Translations under genes and position numbers: made by a program
Source: Phialocephala subalpina
Lineage: Eukaryota > Ascomycota > Leotiomycetes > Helotiales > Mollisiaceae
NCBI GenBank assembly: GCA_900073065.1
Contig: FJOG01000011.1
Span: forward strand, 574,882 to 638,881
DNA: 64,000 bases
Direction: 5' to 3'
The notes under the pieces: generated by a model
What the model was told of the DNA's origin: nothing
Databases searched by the model: none
Seen by the model: only the letters and a program-made list of their open reading frames with translations
Part shown: piece by piece, positions 23,425 through 35,563 of the stretch
How positions within the stretch are numbered: the first letter of the stretch is position 1
Layout of the letters: each line of letters starts with the position of its first letter

Positions 23425-26400
23425 ATGGCTCCATTACGCGATGCCAGCTATTTTCCACCCTTGGAAAAGTGCTTGACTGGTGACGAGCTCTTGATGTAAG
23501 TTCACTGCCCGCTCCGTCGCAGATTTTATTGACTTTGGTTGCAGCTCATGGAAATCCGCATACACTGCCATCTCAAGCAATATTGAGCTTAGAGATGAAC
23601 ATAAAGCTGCGATTCAAAAGTTCCTGGAGGATTCCGAAGTTACAAACCTGCTCTCGAACCCTTTCGACGCATTTTCGGTCCCATCGCCTCAGACCAAGAG
23701 CGCATTCGAGACAAAGACTTCCGCCATTAATGTTACGCCCTCGTCGAACGCGAAATATGATCTAAAGCAGATCAAGGAAGATGCATTATGGCTAAGCAAA
23801 GTCGCCGAGGTGGACGAGATATCTGCGCTCAGGGTAGTGATTGAGGAATGCCAGTCTCGTGCAGCCGCACAAATCCTAGGGCCATTTTCTGAAGAAGAGC
23901 TTGTCGGCATTCGAGAGGCAGCAGGAAACAGCAAATATTCGACCCCAATACCGCTCTCGCTCCTCTCGCAAGCTGTTGACCTGTCAACAATTCAGCAAGA
24001 GTTCGAAAAGGAAGGCAATCGACGATGGCGCATACTTCGCACATACCTCTCAGAGCGACGGCACCTTTTGAAATGTGCCGATACACTCCTTCACGCGTGT
24101 TACCACAAGGAGAATTCTCGTCGGGAGCAAGGTACGGGGAAGCAGCCAGAGCTACCGCCGTCTTGGTTGGACAAGGCCGGCGATGCTCTTTACGCCAACA
24201 TACCCCGAGGCAGTGAGTTTGAGCTCATTTCGAAAGGCATAGCGTCACTCGAGACAAGTGTCAAAAGGCTCGAAGCAGGAAGTGGCTGGTGTGATGAGTG
24301 CGCTGGTGGAGAAGAGCTCGAGTTGGACTGGTTCCAAAGTCAGATCGCAGAATCAATCCACACAATGGAACTCATCTGGCTCTTCATTACATATGTTACA
24401 GACTGTGCCCCGTCCACGGTCATACTCGCCTGGTTTCGACTTCAGCAGTCCTGCAAATTTTTTAGTATTTTCGAAATGGTATGTTATTAACACGCTCTGA
24501 TATTAGCATGTACTAACCCTTATGTTTAGGAAGGACCAGCAGTCCAAGCTCAAGTCTTCGTACTGCAGTCGACGTCGATGCTTGTATCATTGGCCTTGTT
24601 GTGTCTAGAAGATGCCATTACGTTTCTTGAAGATCCACAGACCGGAGAGGGAGTCTCTCCCGATGCCCCAACAAGTGACCCTTACTTGTTCAACACCATC
24701 ACACTCACGGAGCTTCATACTATCTTACTAGAAGCTGCAGACAGTGGGTACATAACCGCAGGCCCCACAATTCTAGGTTGGACCTATATACTCAAGGCTA
24801 TCAAGGAACGGGTCGAGACCGAAGCCTTGCCGGAGACCTCTAGATTCGATCGTGCATTGTCGGTTGACACGGAGCTGAATTTGGCACCCGACTGCTACAA
24901 GAACACTTTTGACCAGATTTCTGGTAGCGTTGATACTGATATTGTCGAGTTCTTTGGTCTCAGAGCTGTCAATACCTGTCACGTCTTCGAAACACTCACA
25001 GGCGTATCTTTGCGGCTAGGTACTACAACATCGGCGCTCTTCCCGTATATCGCTGGCTCCCAGATGCGTAGACTTATCTTGATTCTTCTGAGATATGCTC
25101 TGGGGCTTGGATATCTCCCAGAGCTCATGCAGGCTGTTATTGCAACATTGACCGGTGGACGAACTTACTGGACCAATATAAACCCGAAAACGCTCCTTGA
25201 TGTTGACGATCCGATGGTGGTATTCCTGGGAAATGCGGATCTGGTCAACTCGACCGTCATGACCGCGCAGCAGAGGTATCCATATGAATCGTTACCGTTT
25301 CTCCAAATCATCCGCGCTTTGGCAACTTCGCCGCTTCCATATGGACCGGATCCCTCGCGATCTGTTTTTGCGCTTCTTGAGGCGATGCCGGTGTTTACTT
25401 ACGCACTACCGCCACATTTTGCCGATTACGAGACTGCACAGGAAGAAGAAAACAACAATACTATCAGGTTGACACGGCCTGTGGAACTCTTTGAATCTCG
25501 GTCGAAGCTTGGTCGATTCCAGAGCACGCAAAACAAGTCATTGGCCGTGACCAGACTTGACCTGGATTTCTGCATCCCAGCAGGGACGTATGGCCGCATT
25601 ATCTCCGAGTCAGGGCCTAGGGTCGCTTTCTGGTATCATGAGTATCCTGCCTTGAAGTACTTTGGCAAGCTCTTAGAAACCTTCTTGTTAGCCAGCGATG
25701 TACTTGATGCGACGACTAATGAGCCTGCGGATCGAGACTCTGTCAGCGAGATGATCAACATCATTGCAATACTTCTTCAGAGTATTTGCAGGTCAGGGCA
25801 TAACGAGGCTGAGGTTAGCAACCAAAGTTGGAAAGAAGATGCACGGCATGTCTTGGAAAATGCCAGCGCAGGCCTCAGCCGCAATCGTGACATCACATCT
25901 GTGGTGTTTGATATCTTTGAGCAAGAACTCCAAAACATATCAGCCTCGTTTGAATCCGATGCCTCATTGGACGTACTCGTCAGCTGTATCGCCTTCATCC
26001 ATGCTATGATTCCTCTATTTCCAGGACGAGTATGGCCTCTACTTACAAGAAGCGGACTCTTGGGCATTGGCAGGGGTGGCGGACAACTGTCGACCATCGT
26101 GGAAGGTGTCGAACTCGTGTCAGGCCGATACGAATTCTTGACGGCTTGTTGCCATCTATACGACGCACTTGTCGACGACTTTGCGACCAATGCAATTCTT
26201 AGACGTGGCAGTGGACGATCGACTACAAGATTCCAAGTTGAGGAAGATCTAGGCACTGGCATTCCTGAACAAGGCCTTGCAAAGGTTCTACTCGTTTTCA
26301 CGAGATACCTGGTCGATGTTCTCGAGACCTCTTGCACATGGAGATACCAAGAGCAGGATGATCGCCAACGACTCAACCTCCTCATCGGTGGTGCGTTCAA

Positions 26401-29161
26401 TAAAGTTCTGCAGTATGCGTATGGTATTGAATCTTGGACAAATGACAAGGAAGACGACCAAGATTTCAAGCCCAAGGAGGTGCTCAACGCGGGACCGCCA
26501 GCCAAAAAACAGAAGATCACAAGAATTATGGATCCGCTGTTACCATCCGGATTACACATCGCGGACACCTTTTTATCAAGCACTTCTGGGGTCTTGAGGT
26601 TCCAACCTCTTTTGCGGTCATATTTTGACGGTCTGGCAACCCCGGATTCTACAGTCTACATCCATTCAACAAATCTACGTATATCACACATCACCACACT
26701 TCTGTCATTCGCTACTACATTGCTTCGAGTTAGCAACCTACTCAAGCGGCCATCTTCACAGCTCGAGAAGCATCTTTTCAAGGCGTCGCCCATCATCGCT
26801 CGTCTTTATGCCGCAAATGATTTCTACAGAAATCCTGTTGTCGCTCTATTCGAGGCTTTGATCGTCACGGCAGCTTCTGGTACTGCCGAGCCTCCCTCAA
26901 TTTTAGGTCATCTAGGACCACTAACAGCCAGGAATCTCCTTCATATGTTAGCGGATCTCGATAGGCCTCTGTCAAGAGAACAGAATGTCACCACTATCTG
27001 GCACTTCCTATCTACAGTAGTGAGCAGCCGCCAACAATGGTTCGCGAACTACCTACTCACTGGCAAGACGCCACGAGATGCGATGAAAAGTGGCATCACG
27101 GGCAAGGAGGTAGCTTCATTGGACAAACCTCTGCTCACTACGGCACTCGAGAAAACGTCGAAACTCAACGAGCTTCCACCAACGGAGTCTCTCGTCATAC
27201 TCGAGTTCATATCTCTCGCGCAAAACTTCTGGCCTTGGACAGTTTGCAACTCGCCTCTGTATGCAGGGTTCGTCAAGTGCATCGCGGAATATGCAGGCAA
27301 TCTCAAGCCAATCCAGCAGACACAAAAGCACGAATCATCTGCTCAGTCATGCTACGAGACTCGGATTGCAGGTCGTATTGCAGAGATTTTGGCCATGAAC
27401 TTATTCCATTCGAGACAGGTCGGGACTCCATCCCCAGTGAAGGACCTGAAACTGAAAGAAAATCTGTCGTATTTCGCGAGGTTCGCCGTCGCCGTGCCTA
27501 ACTATAACGGTTCACTCCATGCGTCATTGAAGCGAAATCTCCAGGCTCGATTTCCAGGGTGCACACTGCAAGATCTAAAGCGAACTACTTTGGAACCCCG
27601 TCAGATTGGCAAGAACTTTTTCTACGACCTACCACTTGCTGATAAAATGTTGCGACATGAATCGGCATGGACTGGAAAAGGCGATGGCGGGCTTCGGAGT
27701 GAAGTTGAGAAGGCGAACGTCAACTTGTCCCTTGTTGACGCTCAAGTCGTAGGTACTCTTATTTAAACTGCGACCTTGACTAACCCGCAACAGGCTTTAT
27801 TCCATAGCTGGAAATCTCTTGCAATAGAGCTCAGTGTCAGCATGAGGGGCGAACGCGACTTGGAAACAATGGCGGCCGAGATCGTGGATAATTGCCTCGT
27901 TGCAAACCGCAGTGCCCAGCCTCCCGAGGAGATATTTGCGCGCCTTTCTCTAACACGAACGGACTTTGCTCTTGTGCTTGCCCAGCGCTTGGTCCAGGCC
28001 AACTCGTCGATAGCCGAGGTGAAGAATCTTTTGTCCGGTACCTGGAAGACCATCACTGCTCTGCGTGGTAATTTCGATCGAGCTGTACCCGACGACGACA
28101 TCCTCTACTATAGGTCGTTACTCAAGTTATTATTCCTTGCAATTCGAGTCCACGCGGAAGCTAAGCCCGATCAAAAGGAGAAAGACCTGAGAGCATCTAC
28201 TCGTATCAATCAATCCGCTCCTATAATTCCTACTATCCTCGAGATCCTCAGAAACGTAGTATCGATGGGGCTTCGAGAACTAGCTTCAGCTGTCCACGAC
28301 TCTCCAGCTGACTCTTCACCTGAGGATCTATCTCTCCTTACCGGAATTTTGCAGTCATGTCTGCGTGTACCTGGCATTGAGCTGTACTACCAGCAGATCG
28401 TCTCCATTATGGCTAGCAATTCGACTCCACGAATCGCCTTGACCCTGTTTTCCTGGTCGGATAAACTTGCGATCGATGGAGATCCCATATACGGCGAGCT
28501 TAGCATGCTCTTCCTCCTCGAGCTGTCGAGCATTCCTCTCATGGCAGAACAACTTGCCATTGACGGTATCCTTGGCCACATTGCATCTGCGAGTATCACA
28601 TCCTACCTTCGTCGCGGTGGTGTGAGTCCATTCGCAGACAGCGCGGGTCTCCAGCGATGCTACAGCATTTGGGTTCGTGGCATTCTTCCTCTTGTCCTCA
28701 ATATCATCGATGCCGTGCAGGGTTCCATTGCGACGGAGGTCGCCTTATTCCTGAACCAGTTTCCTACCTTGCTAGCGCAGTCCGAGCAAGCTCTAGATGC
28801 CCCAGAAACCAGTCGCATCGTACCCAGAGGACAAACGAAATACATCACTCTTACGATATGCTTGGAACTGCATTCGATGTCGTTACTGACATTCATTTTG
28901 AATGGTTTCAGAGAGGTGCTACAGGGAACGACGGAAGTACCTGATGTGAAATGGGATGCAGGAGGGGTGCTGGAAAATACGGAGTTCTGGTTGAGTTCAC
29001 GGGCACTCCTACGAGAACGAATATTACCAATGGGCGAAAGAGAGGTAGCAATGGTGAAGAAGAAGACTGCGGAAGGCAGGGCAGTGAGCGCATTGGAGAA
29101 CAAGGTTGTGATCGAGTTAATGGACATCAGAGATGTGTTAAGCAGCGGAAATGATTCGTAA
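23425..29161 (+). CDS. NUP188: Nucleoporin Nup188 (inner ring of the nuclear pore complex)
   Basis: Exons 23425-23495, 23545-24478, 24530-27748 and 27794-29161 give 1,863 aa, matching the length of characterised filamentous-fungal Nup188. Introns are 49, 51 and 45 bp; the second has a perfect TACTAAC branch. The protein is an almost entirely alpha-helical solenoid with no FG repeats and no catalytic motif, as expected for the large inner-ring scaffold nucleoporins, which bind Nic96 and line the central channel. Recognition rests on length, the N-terminal start (YFPPLEKCLTGDELLISWK), and overall Leu-rich helical pattern; its paralogue Nup192 is a possible confusion but the N-terminal stretch fits Nup188 better. 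A short Lys patch (PPAKKQKITR, around residue 985) may be a nuclear signal. The last intron uses GTAGGT rather than the GTACTC four bases downstream, which would break the frame. Confidence 0.85.
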
Positions 29162-30277
29162 TTCACGATCATTGCATTATCGGCGTTCAAGGAAGGATAT
29201 CAGAAAAGGGAACAGCATCTGACATCATAGTCTGGGCGATAGACCAGAAGAGAAATGGATGGAATTCACACAGTAGATACCAACCGAATGGAGGAAATCC
29301 TCGAAACACAAATACCGTCCAGACTCATCCGAACTTCTTCCTCAAGTGCCGGAGTTAAACTCTTTCAAGGCAACAGACAGACTTTGTTGCTCATCGCAGT
29401 TTTTGTTCGGCGCATTATGATCTCAAGAATGGGCTTACTTTGACTTCGGAGGTGATTGGGGGCAGCAAATGTGTTTCTCTCTCGTAACATATCAGATAAG
29501 ACGGTTCGTCCAGCGTGACACCGTTGCGAAGGGCTGAAACTATCTTCTAGCAGCTTGGACAGTTCGTCTTTGTTCGTAAGACCACCTCTTCCCCTCATTT
29601 CAAAGATAACTTCTCATGTTGGACATCGGCAATAGAGTTTGCATACTTCATGCGATGTAGATAATTGAAAGTATAAGATTTTGTGGAAAGTATATCTTTT
29701 GTCGCGGGAGATCTGCTGGTTCTTGGCAACGGCCTCGCAACGTACAGTAGCCTTGCAGATGAAACCGGGATATTCCATTGGCGCTCCTCACGAGACGAAC
29801 CGTGCGAACTGCATCGGGCTCGGGTTCAAGCGTCTAGACTAGTGGGGCTCTACGGGTAGGGGAAAAGTGGCCGATTTTGGCGAGGTGCGCAAATGCAACA
29901 AATTTACAATTCTGCCAACGAAGAATCGATAAAAATCTTATATTACTATATTTGCAAGCTCAATATGTATCTGCAATGCGATACCGAAAAGCGTATGAAA
30001 TTTGACGTGTAGAAAGTTGAGAAATAAGGCATTCCGTACATTGGATTTTGATGTTCTCGCGTGCTAAAATCGGCAACTTTTTACCTACCCGTAGAGTGGG
30101 GATCGCGGATCTTCAGCCTTGCTAAATGCTGACATAAACGCTGACCAAATTCTCGTAGATTCTCACTTCCCTTCACTTTCTCGCTCTTTTGCGTCTCGAC
30201 GCAATGTTGATCAGAGAAAGAGACTCTCGTCACTGGGAACAAGAGGTCGAGATCGAGTTTGAGAAGAGGTAGTTGGT
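29162..30277. other. Intergenic region carrying a MITE-like insertion
   Basis: 1.1 kb between the NUP188 stop and the Zn2Cys6 regulator start. Apart from the inverted-repeat element at 29.84-30.10 kb it shows only short overlapping ORFs. It contains the whole visible promoter of the regulator. Confidence 0.5.
29843..30101. mobile_element. MITE-like non-autonomous DNA element with TIRs and 5-bp target duplication
   Basis: Terminal inverted repeats of 31 bp lie at 29848-29878 and 30066-30096; each begins CTCTACGGGTAGG and ends GCCGATTTT, with three mismatches between arms. Both ends are flanked directly by TGGGG (29843-29847 and 30097-30101), a perfect 5-bp candidate target-site duplication. 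The 249-bp element has an A/T-rich interior with no ORF, as expected for a miniature inverted-repeat element. Superfamily is not assignable from this alone. Its right end is about 180 bp from the start codon of the Zn2Cys6 gene, so it sits in that promoter. Confidence 0.72.
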
Positions 30278-32487
30278 ATGGGGGGCACAGCGAAAGATTC
30301 GAATAGGAGCACGAACACGAACACGTGCAATGTTGACCTCGACCCTGGGACGAAGGTTCGAGTGAGAGCGTCACATATCAAGGCGAAAGGAGGATGTACG
30401 ACGTGCAAGTTTGTTCTTCTATTCACTGCTCGATTTAATGAATCATACTGATGCATGTGTAGGGCTCGCCACGTCAAGTGTGAGTCTCACTACTCAAAGC
30501 AAACCTCCTCTTTCTCTTAAGGGTCTTCCATGTCCCAGGACTCCCGACACACTCACCTCGACTCTTGAATATCCACGAGACGGGGATACTGGCTTCGACA
30601 TTGTGGGAAACGAGCCTCAACTTCTCGGAGAATCTGTTTCTGTGCTACCTTTGGAGTCATTGATCTGGAGCCACGCACTACCAAAACATCCTTCTCTCCT
30701 CTTGAAACATACAAAAGAAGTAGACTAACTCAAAGTTTTGAGGAACAGGCGACGAAACCCGTCCATCTTGCCAGCGTTGCTTGAATTTTTGGGGGCGTTG
30801 TGACGGTTACCTTCCTCCGCAGAAACGCGCAAGACCAAAATCGGGCCTCACTTCTGTTGAAAGGACTCGACCACTATTACCTCGAGCTTCTTCTCATGCT
30901 CCATCTCCAGCACAAGATTCAATTCTCACTTCTACGCCATTTAAGTCAGCATATGAGCATCAAGGATTTCGAAACTTCCTCACCCAAACCGCGCCTCAGC
31001 TTCCAGGGCTGTTTTCAAGTCCACTTTGGGACAAGGTGATATTGCAAGCTTCTGCTTCAGAACCTTTCATTCGAGATACATTGGTCGCCATTGGGGCTCT
31101 AAATTCTTGTGGACGGAAATGGGCGAAGGACTTACCAGCTGGGAAGAAGAGTACGACCAGAATTGAAGCTACGCCACAACTTCAGTTTGCTCTGCAGCAA
31201 TATGGAACGGCTGTCAAGAGTATGCGGAAAAAACTAGCTTCGTATGAAAATGATAAGGGCTCTTCTGTTCGGGGAACAAAGGAACGCAAGCTTCGACTAG
31301 CACTTATCAGTTGTATTCTTGTTGTCTGTTTCGAAGCATTGGAAGGGAACCATTTCCTTGCTCAACAGCATGCTGTTTCGGGGCATAAGATTCTTCAGGA
31401 CTGGCTTTCCCAGCACTCACCTGTGGAACCAGCATCATCGGAGCCATTTCTCTATTCCTCGTCTACAACGACACTCATGAACGCAGACGCCTCGACAACT
31501 GGCTTGGGATCTCCGGCGCCACATCTTATCGAAGACGAATTAATCCGTGCCTTCTCAAATCTCGACATCCAAATAATTACCTTGGGCGACACACGCCCTC
31601 CCTCTCTTCACTCCAAACTAAAGCATGAAGGATCGCATGCCATCGCCTCTATGCCAAGTCCATTCACTTCGGTAGAGCAAGCCCGTCTTTACTGGGAGCT
31701 CATCCAACGCCGGACCTCACACTTCATCGGCGCAGCTGCAGGCGAGACCTCTTTGCGCAAAGACTCTCAAATGAATATTGACATGGGACTCGGCTCTGGA
31801 TCTGTTTCCATATCACCCGAATCTGAAATAATGTTTTCGACTTCAGAATTGCCACCTACTTTGCTAGCAGAGTACCACTCTTACGCATCAGAAATCACAC
31901 GCTGGTTCGCCTCTTTCTCGCCATTCTACGAGAAGCTCGTCGAAGGGAGCAGGAGCTGGACTGCATCCTCACTCTTGAAAATCCATGCTTTGGGACAGCA
32001 GGTCTTGATGCACAGCTCAATTCTGAGCGATGAATGGTCCCTCGATTCATTCGCCCCGATCTTCAGCGAAATGGTCTCTCTAGGTCAACTTGTTGCCCAA
32101 GATCCCCTCTACTCAACACCCAACCTCTTCACCTTCGAAATAGGACTCGTGAATCCTATAAGGAGCGTTTCGAAATGGTGCCGTGACCCAAGAATTCGTC
32201 GGGATAGTATCGCTTTATTGAGGAAGATAGCGACGAGAGAGGGCATCTGGGATGCCTTAACGATGGCGAGTGTTAGTGAGTGGATGATGGAGATGGAGGA
32301 GGAGAGAATGGCGTGGATTCCCGATGGAATGGGAGGAGAGAGACCTTTTATTAGCAAAGAGGATAGAGTGAGAACAATGAGCGTCGTTATTGATAGTTTC
32401 AAGAGGGAGGCGACGGTTATGTGCTCTAGGTTGGGGAGGAGGGAGGATGGAAGTGTTGATGAGAGGACGACGGTTATTACTTGGTGA
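30278..32487 (+). CDS. Zn2Cys6 (zinc binuclear cluster) transcription factor
   Basis: Exons 30278-30408, a 17-bp exon 30463-30479, and 30749-32487 give 628 aa. The DNA-binding cluster is Cys40-X2-Cys43-X6-Cys50-X6-Cys57-X2-Cys60-X6-Cys67, a complete fungal Zn2Cys6 motif, assembled only after splicing: the first intron splits the codon for Lys44 and the 269-bp second intron splits the codon for Cys50 (T|GC). Both choices restore frame; the second donor is GTGAGT and the acceptor follows a CTAAC. The rest is the helical middle homology region usual for the class (FIRDTLVAIGALNS, LVVCFEALEGNHFLAQQHA) that ends in a basic tail. A nuclear regulator; target unknown, as no cluster of pathway genes adjoins. 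The upstream MITE may affect its expression. The 269-bp intron is unusually long for this window and could hide a further exon. Confidence 0.85.
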
Positions 32488-33894
32488 GGTTGTTCTTGCA
32501 TCGAAGACAATTGCATGTTCAAAGCTCAGCCAGGAGGTTGGAAGTCCCTTCCTCGCGTGGTCGTTCTTGCTACCAAGTATCATAAGCCTGTGGGAAATTA
32601 GCAGTGCTGAGCGTCCCTTCCTGAAGGATATCCGGCCCCAATCCCGCTCAACACCTTCCTTCCCAAAGAGGCACCTTCCTCTCAATACACAACTTGCCGG
32701 TGTGCCCACCCTCGCTACTTATATTCTCGTCCTCCCCCTATGAAAAGAAGCCAAAAGAAAAAGAGAAGAAGAGAAGAAAGCTTCTTTTCATAGGGGGAGG
32801 ACGAGCTTCTAAGGTAGCGAGGGTGGGCACAGCGGCAAGTGTGTATTGAGAGGAAGATCCCATATAACATCTCTACTATGCTCTAATGAATTCCATTTGA
32901 GAGTCGTCGCATGACCTGCTTGTGTTCATTTGATTGCGTTGATGCATCCGTGATGGCGGTGAAGTGGTAAAGGCTGGGTAGTGAAGCACCACACCTGCCC
33001 TTGCGCCACCAGAGCATGCTGATCGACGCTTCGAACCCGTAATCCTTTCAATGAACTTTTAAATCATTTATTCCAAGTCTCGTAGGCATTTAATCTGCCC
33101 TTCATACGCTGGAGTGATGAAGGGGTGGCTGCTCCGTACTGTGCACGCAGCAGCTCTGACACTGCACCACGAGAAGCCATGTTGTAAGATCCCAGCAGAC
33201 ATGCAATACTTCAATGCTCACATGAGTCTCTTTAGATACTTCTGGTAGACTTTCAAAGCATTTTCAACTGTTCTACCTCGCTTCTCAATGTTGCAAGCTT
33301 TTCTCTCACCAATGCACCACCATCACCACCGTTCACCGACCTCAACAACCCTCGATACAGCAAGCGCACGAACAACATGTTATCATCAAGACAGTTTTTG
33401 AGGATCATAGATACTCTGTCATATTTTTGATATTAAGTACCTCCGTTTTCGTTGAGAATCGACGTGCTTGTTCTCCTTCGGTCGATCACGAGCTGCGACG
33501 AGACCACCAAGTCCGGAGATATATCAATATAGTCTGCTAGCGACCAAAATTCTATCATCAAACCATTTTTTGAGTTTGTAAGATGTATGAGAATCAGTTG
33601 TATATCACGCAGCTTCGTTTTCGTTAATATTCGGTGCGCCTTGCTTTCGCTACTCCCACTACTGCGTTGCACCCCGGACCACACCTAGCATTCTCAATGT
33701 ACAAGTCTTTGCTGGACTTTCACCGACTACCTTTTTTTCTTTGTAAGGACGACTGTTGGCCAACCTCATAATACCTTATTGAATGTAGTATCGCAGCCTC
33801 CTCGATCGTCCTGTCAAAGCTAGGAAATTAAAAATGCTGACTACACCTATCAACATCCTTTCGCTGACAATACACAAGTCTCACATTAATCATC
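32488..33894. other. Intergenic region with foldback
   Basis: 1.4 kb between the Zn2Cys6 gene and the small frame-broken gene. Besides the foldback at 32.68-32.86 kb there are two loosely similar blocks around CCGTTTTCGTT (33443) and TCGTTTTCGTT (33615), 172 bp apart. No gene recognised. Confidence 0.5.
32675..32856. repeat. Long near-perfect inverted repeat (foldback hairpin)
   Basis: Left arm 32675-32751 and right arm 32780-32856, 77 nt each, are reverse complements apart from a few mismatches and a small unpaired patch in the middle (around 32718-32725 opposite 32806-32813). The loop is 28 nt and purine-rich (AAAAGAAAAAGAG...). Shared blocks include CTTCCTCTCAATACACA, TGTGCCCACCCTCGCTAC and CTCGTCCTCCCCCTATG. 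It starts about 190 bp after the stop of the Zn2Cys6 gene, so it may lie in that transcript's 3' end. There is no TIR/target-duplication pattern. Confidence 0.85.
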
Positions 33895-34281
33895 ATGTCT
33901 GCTCCATCCTTGTGAGTCGAGGACTTGCCATGCAAACGATCCAAATCCAGCTACTCAAAGTAAGAGGTACCAACCTCAAGAACAGGAACGAGCCATCCAA
34001 CCTCCAGAGTACACCTTCGCATTCCTCCACCACTGCCGACTTGACACCAATTAATATCTTCTTCACAAGACATCATCGGCCTTCAAGGTATCTTCGGAAT
34101 GACCGTTGATATCTTCTCCTGGCAAGCCTCACTCCTCTCTCAACGCATCATCAGAATCTGGTTCGCAGCCACCAAACGTGGCCTCCAGGAAGGCATGAGG
34201 GTTGGCAAAAAGGCGGCGGGAGGTCATGGCAGGCTGCAAGAATTAGCGAACCGCATGAGAAGGAACGGTCCTCCTATCTAA
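33895..34281 (+). CDS. Small gene of unknown function with an apparent -1 frame break
   Basis: Proposed exon 1 is 33895-33911 (MSAPS-), donor GTGAGT, intron 33912-33960 (49 bp), then an open frame to a TAA at 34052-34054 reading through PPEYTFAFLHHCRLDTN. The frame one base back is open from 34045 to a TAA at 34279-34281 and continues with SSSQDIIGLQGIFGMTVDI and a basic, amphipathic helical tail (ATKRGLQEGMRVGKKAAGG). The two halves would join to one protein of about 110 residues if a single base were missing between 34045 and 34051. Both halves look like real protein: the first is Gln/Glu-rich then compact, the second helical with a Lys/Arg-rich end. I do not recognise the family. Possible explanations: sequencing error, a recent inactivating deletion, or an unusual recoding site; no classical slippery heptamer is present. 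Confidence 0.42.
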
Positions 34282-35035
34282 GCCAGAGGTAAAAATCAAG
34301 GTTTGATGACACGGGAGCAAATTGGGAAATCTAGTCCAACGACTAGAAGCCTTTGAACACAGGTAATGGCGACGAGCTCAACACTTTCAGGGAATTTTTG
34401 CATGTTTCTTTGCTTGGATGCTGGTTTGGTCTTCTCAAGTGATAACAAAGACGACGGCCTAAGTCGATCTTGGATAAAATTGGTAGTCTGGTGTGAGATG
34501 AGAGGGAGATGCGGGGAAGTAAGGCAGAAGAGAAATATGAGTGGAATTATGGGTGTATGCGCTTGAGAATTTGATTTGTACGGTAGAGGTTGAGCTGTGC
34601 TATCTCTCCAATACTAGAACTGGCTTTGATGATCCGATGAGTAGTGAGAAGGTCAGCGAGGTGGCTTGGAAACCAAATGTGCTCTGGCTCCCCTCATCCA
34701 ATCACTTCTTCATGGAACATGACAACTCCAAAGGCTTCAGTCAACGCCTTCAGCGCATTGGGGAAGCCATTCGACCTTTCAGAAACCAAAAATGTGAGCA
34801 GGTATATCATATGTGACGGAGAAAGGTTGTTAAATTGGGTATCAAAACTGAGCGCTTTCGCCAACGGGATTTCGATTTGGGTACTTTCAAAGGTACAGTG
34901 CGAGGAGCAGATTGGTGTCCGGAGTAAGAGGCACAGCAAAGAATCTCAGCCCAAGAAGCCGCGTAGGGTTTTTGCAGATATTTATATAATTTTTAAGCGG
35001 TTTTTGAGGGTTTCTGTTGATGAAGGAGGAGCCAA

Positions 35036-35563
35036 NNNNNNNNNNNNNNNNNNNNNNNNNNNNNNNNNNNNNNNNNNNNNNNNNNNNNNNNNNNNNNNNN
35101 NNNNNNNNNNNNNNNNNNNNNNNNNNNNNNNNNNNNNNNNNNNNNNNNNNNNNNNNNNNNNNNNNNNNNNNNNNNNNNNNNNNNNNNNNNNNNNNNNNNN
35201 NNNNNNNNNNNNNNNNNNNNNNNNNNNNNNNNNNNNNNNNNNNNNNNNNNNNNNNNNNNNNNNNNNNNNNNNNNNNNNNNNNNNNNNNNNNNNNNNNNNN
35301 NNNNNNNNNNNNNNNNNNNNNNNNNNNNNNNNNNNNNNNNNNNNNNNNNNNNNNNNNNNNNNNNNNNNNNNNNNNNNNNNNNNNNNNNNNNNNNNNNNNN
35401 NNNNNNNNNNNNNNNNNNNNNNNNNNNNNNNNNNNNNNNNNNNNNNNNNNNNNNNNNNNNNNNNNNNNNNNNNNNNNNNNNNNNNNNNNNNNNNNNNNNN
35501 NNNNNNNNNNNNNNNNNNNNNNNNNNNNNNNNNNNNNNNNNNNNNNNNNNNNNNNNNNNNNNN
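35036..35563. other. Assembly gap (run of N)
   Basis: 528 undetermined bases. Any ORF spanning it is an artefact. Sequence on both sides is A/T-rich and non-repetitive as far as can be seen. Confidence 0.99.

Noticed and set aside
33020..33045. tRNA-like T-arm word TTCGAACCC
   Set aside because: No matching acceptor, D and anticodon arms can be folded around it on either strand.
33443..33690. Two CGTTTTCGTT-containing blocks 172 bp apart
   Set aside because: Similarity outside the short word is too low to call a repeat by eye.
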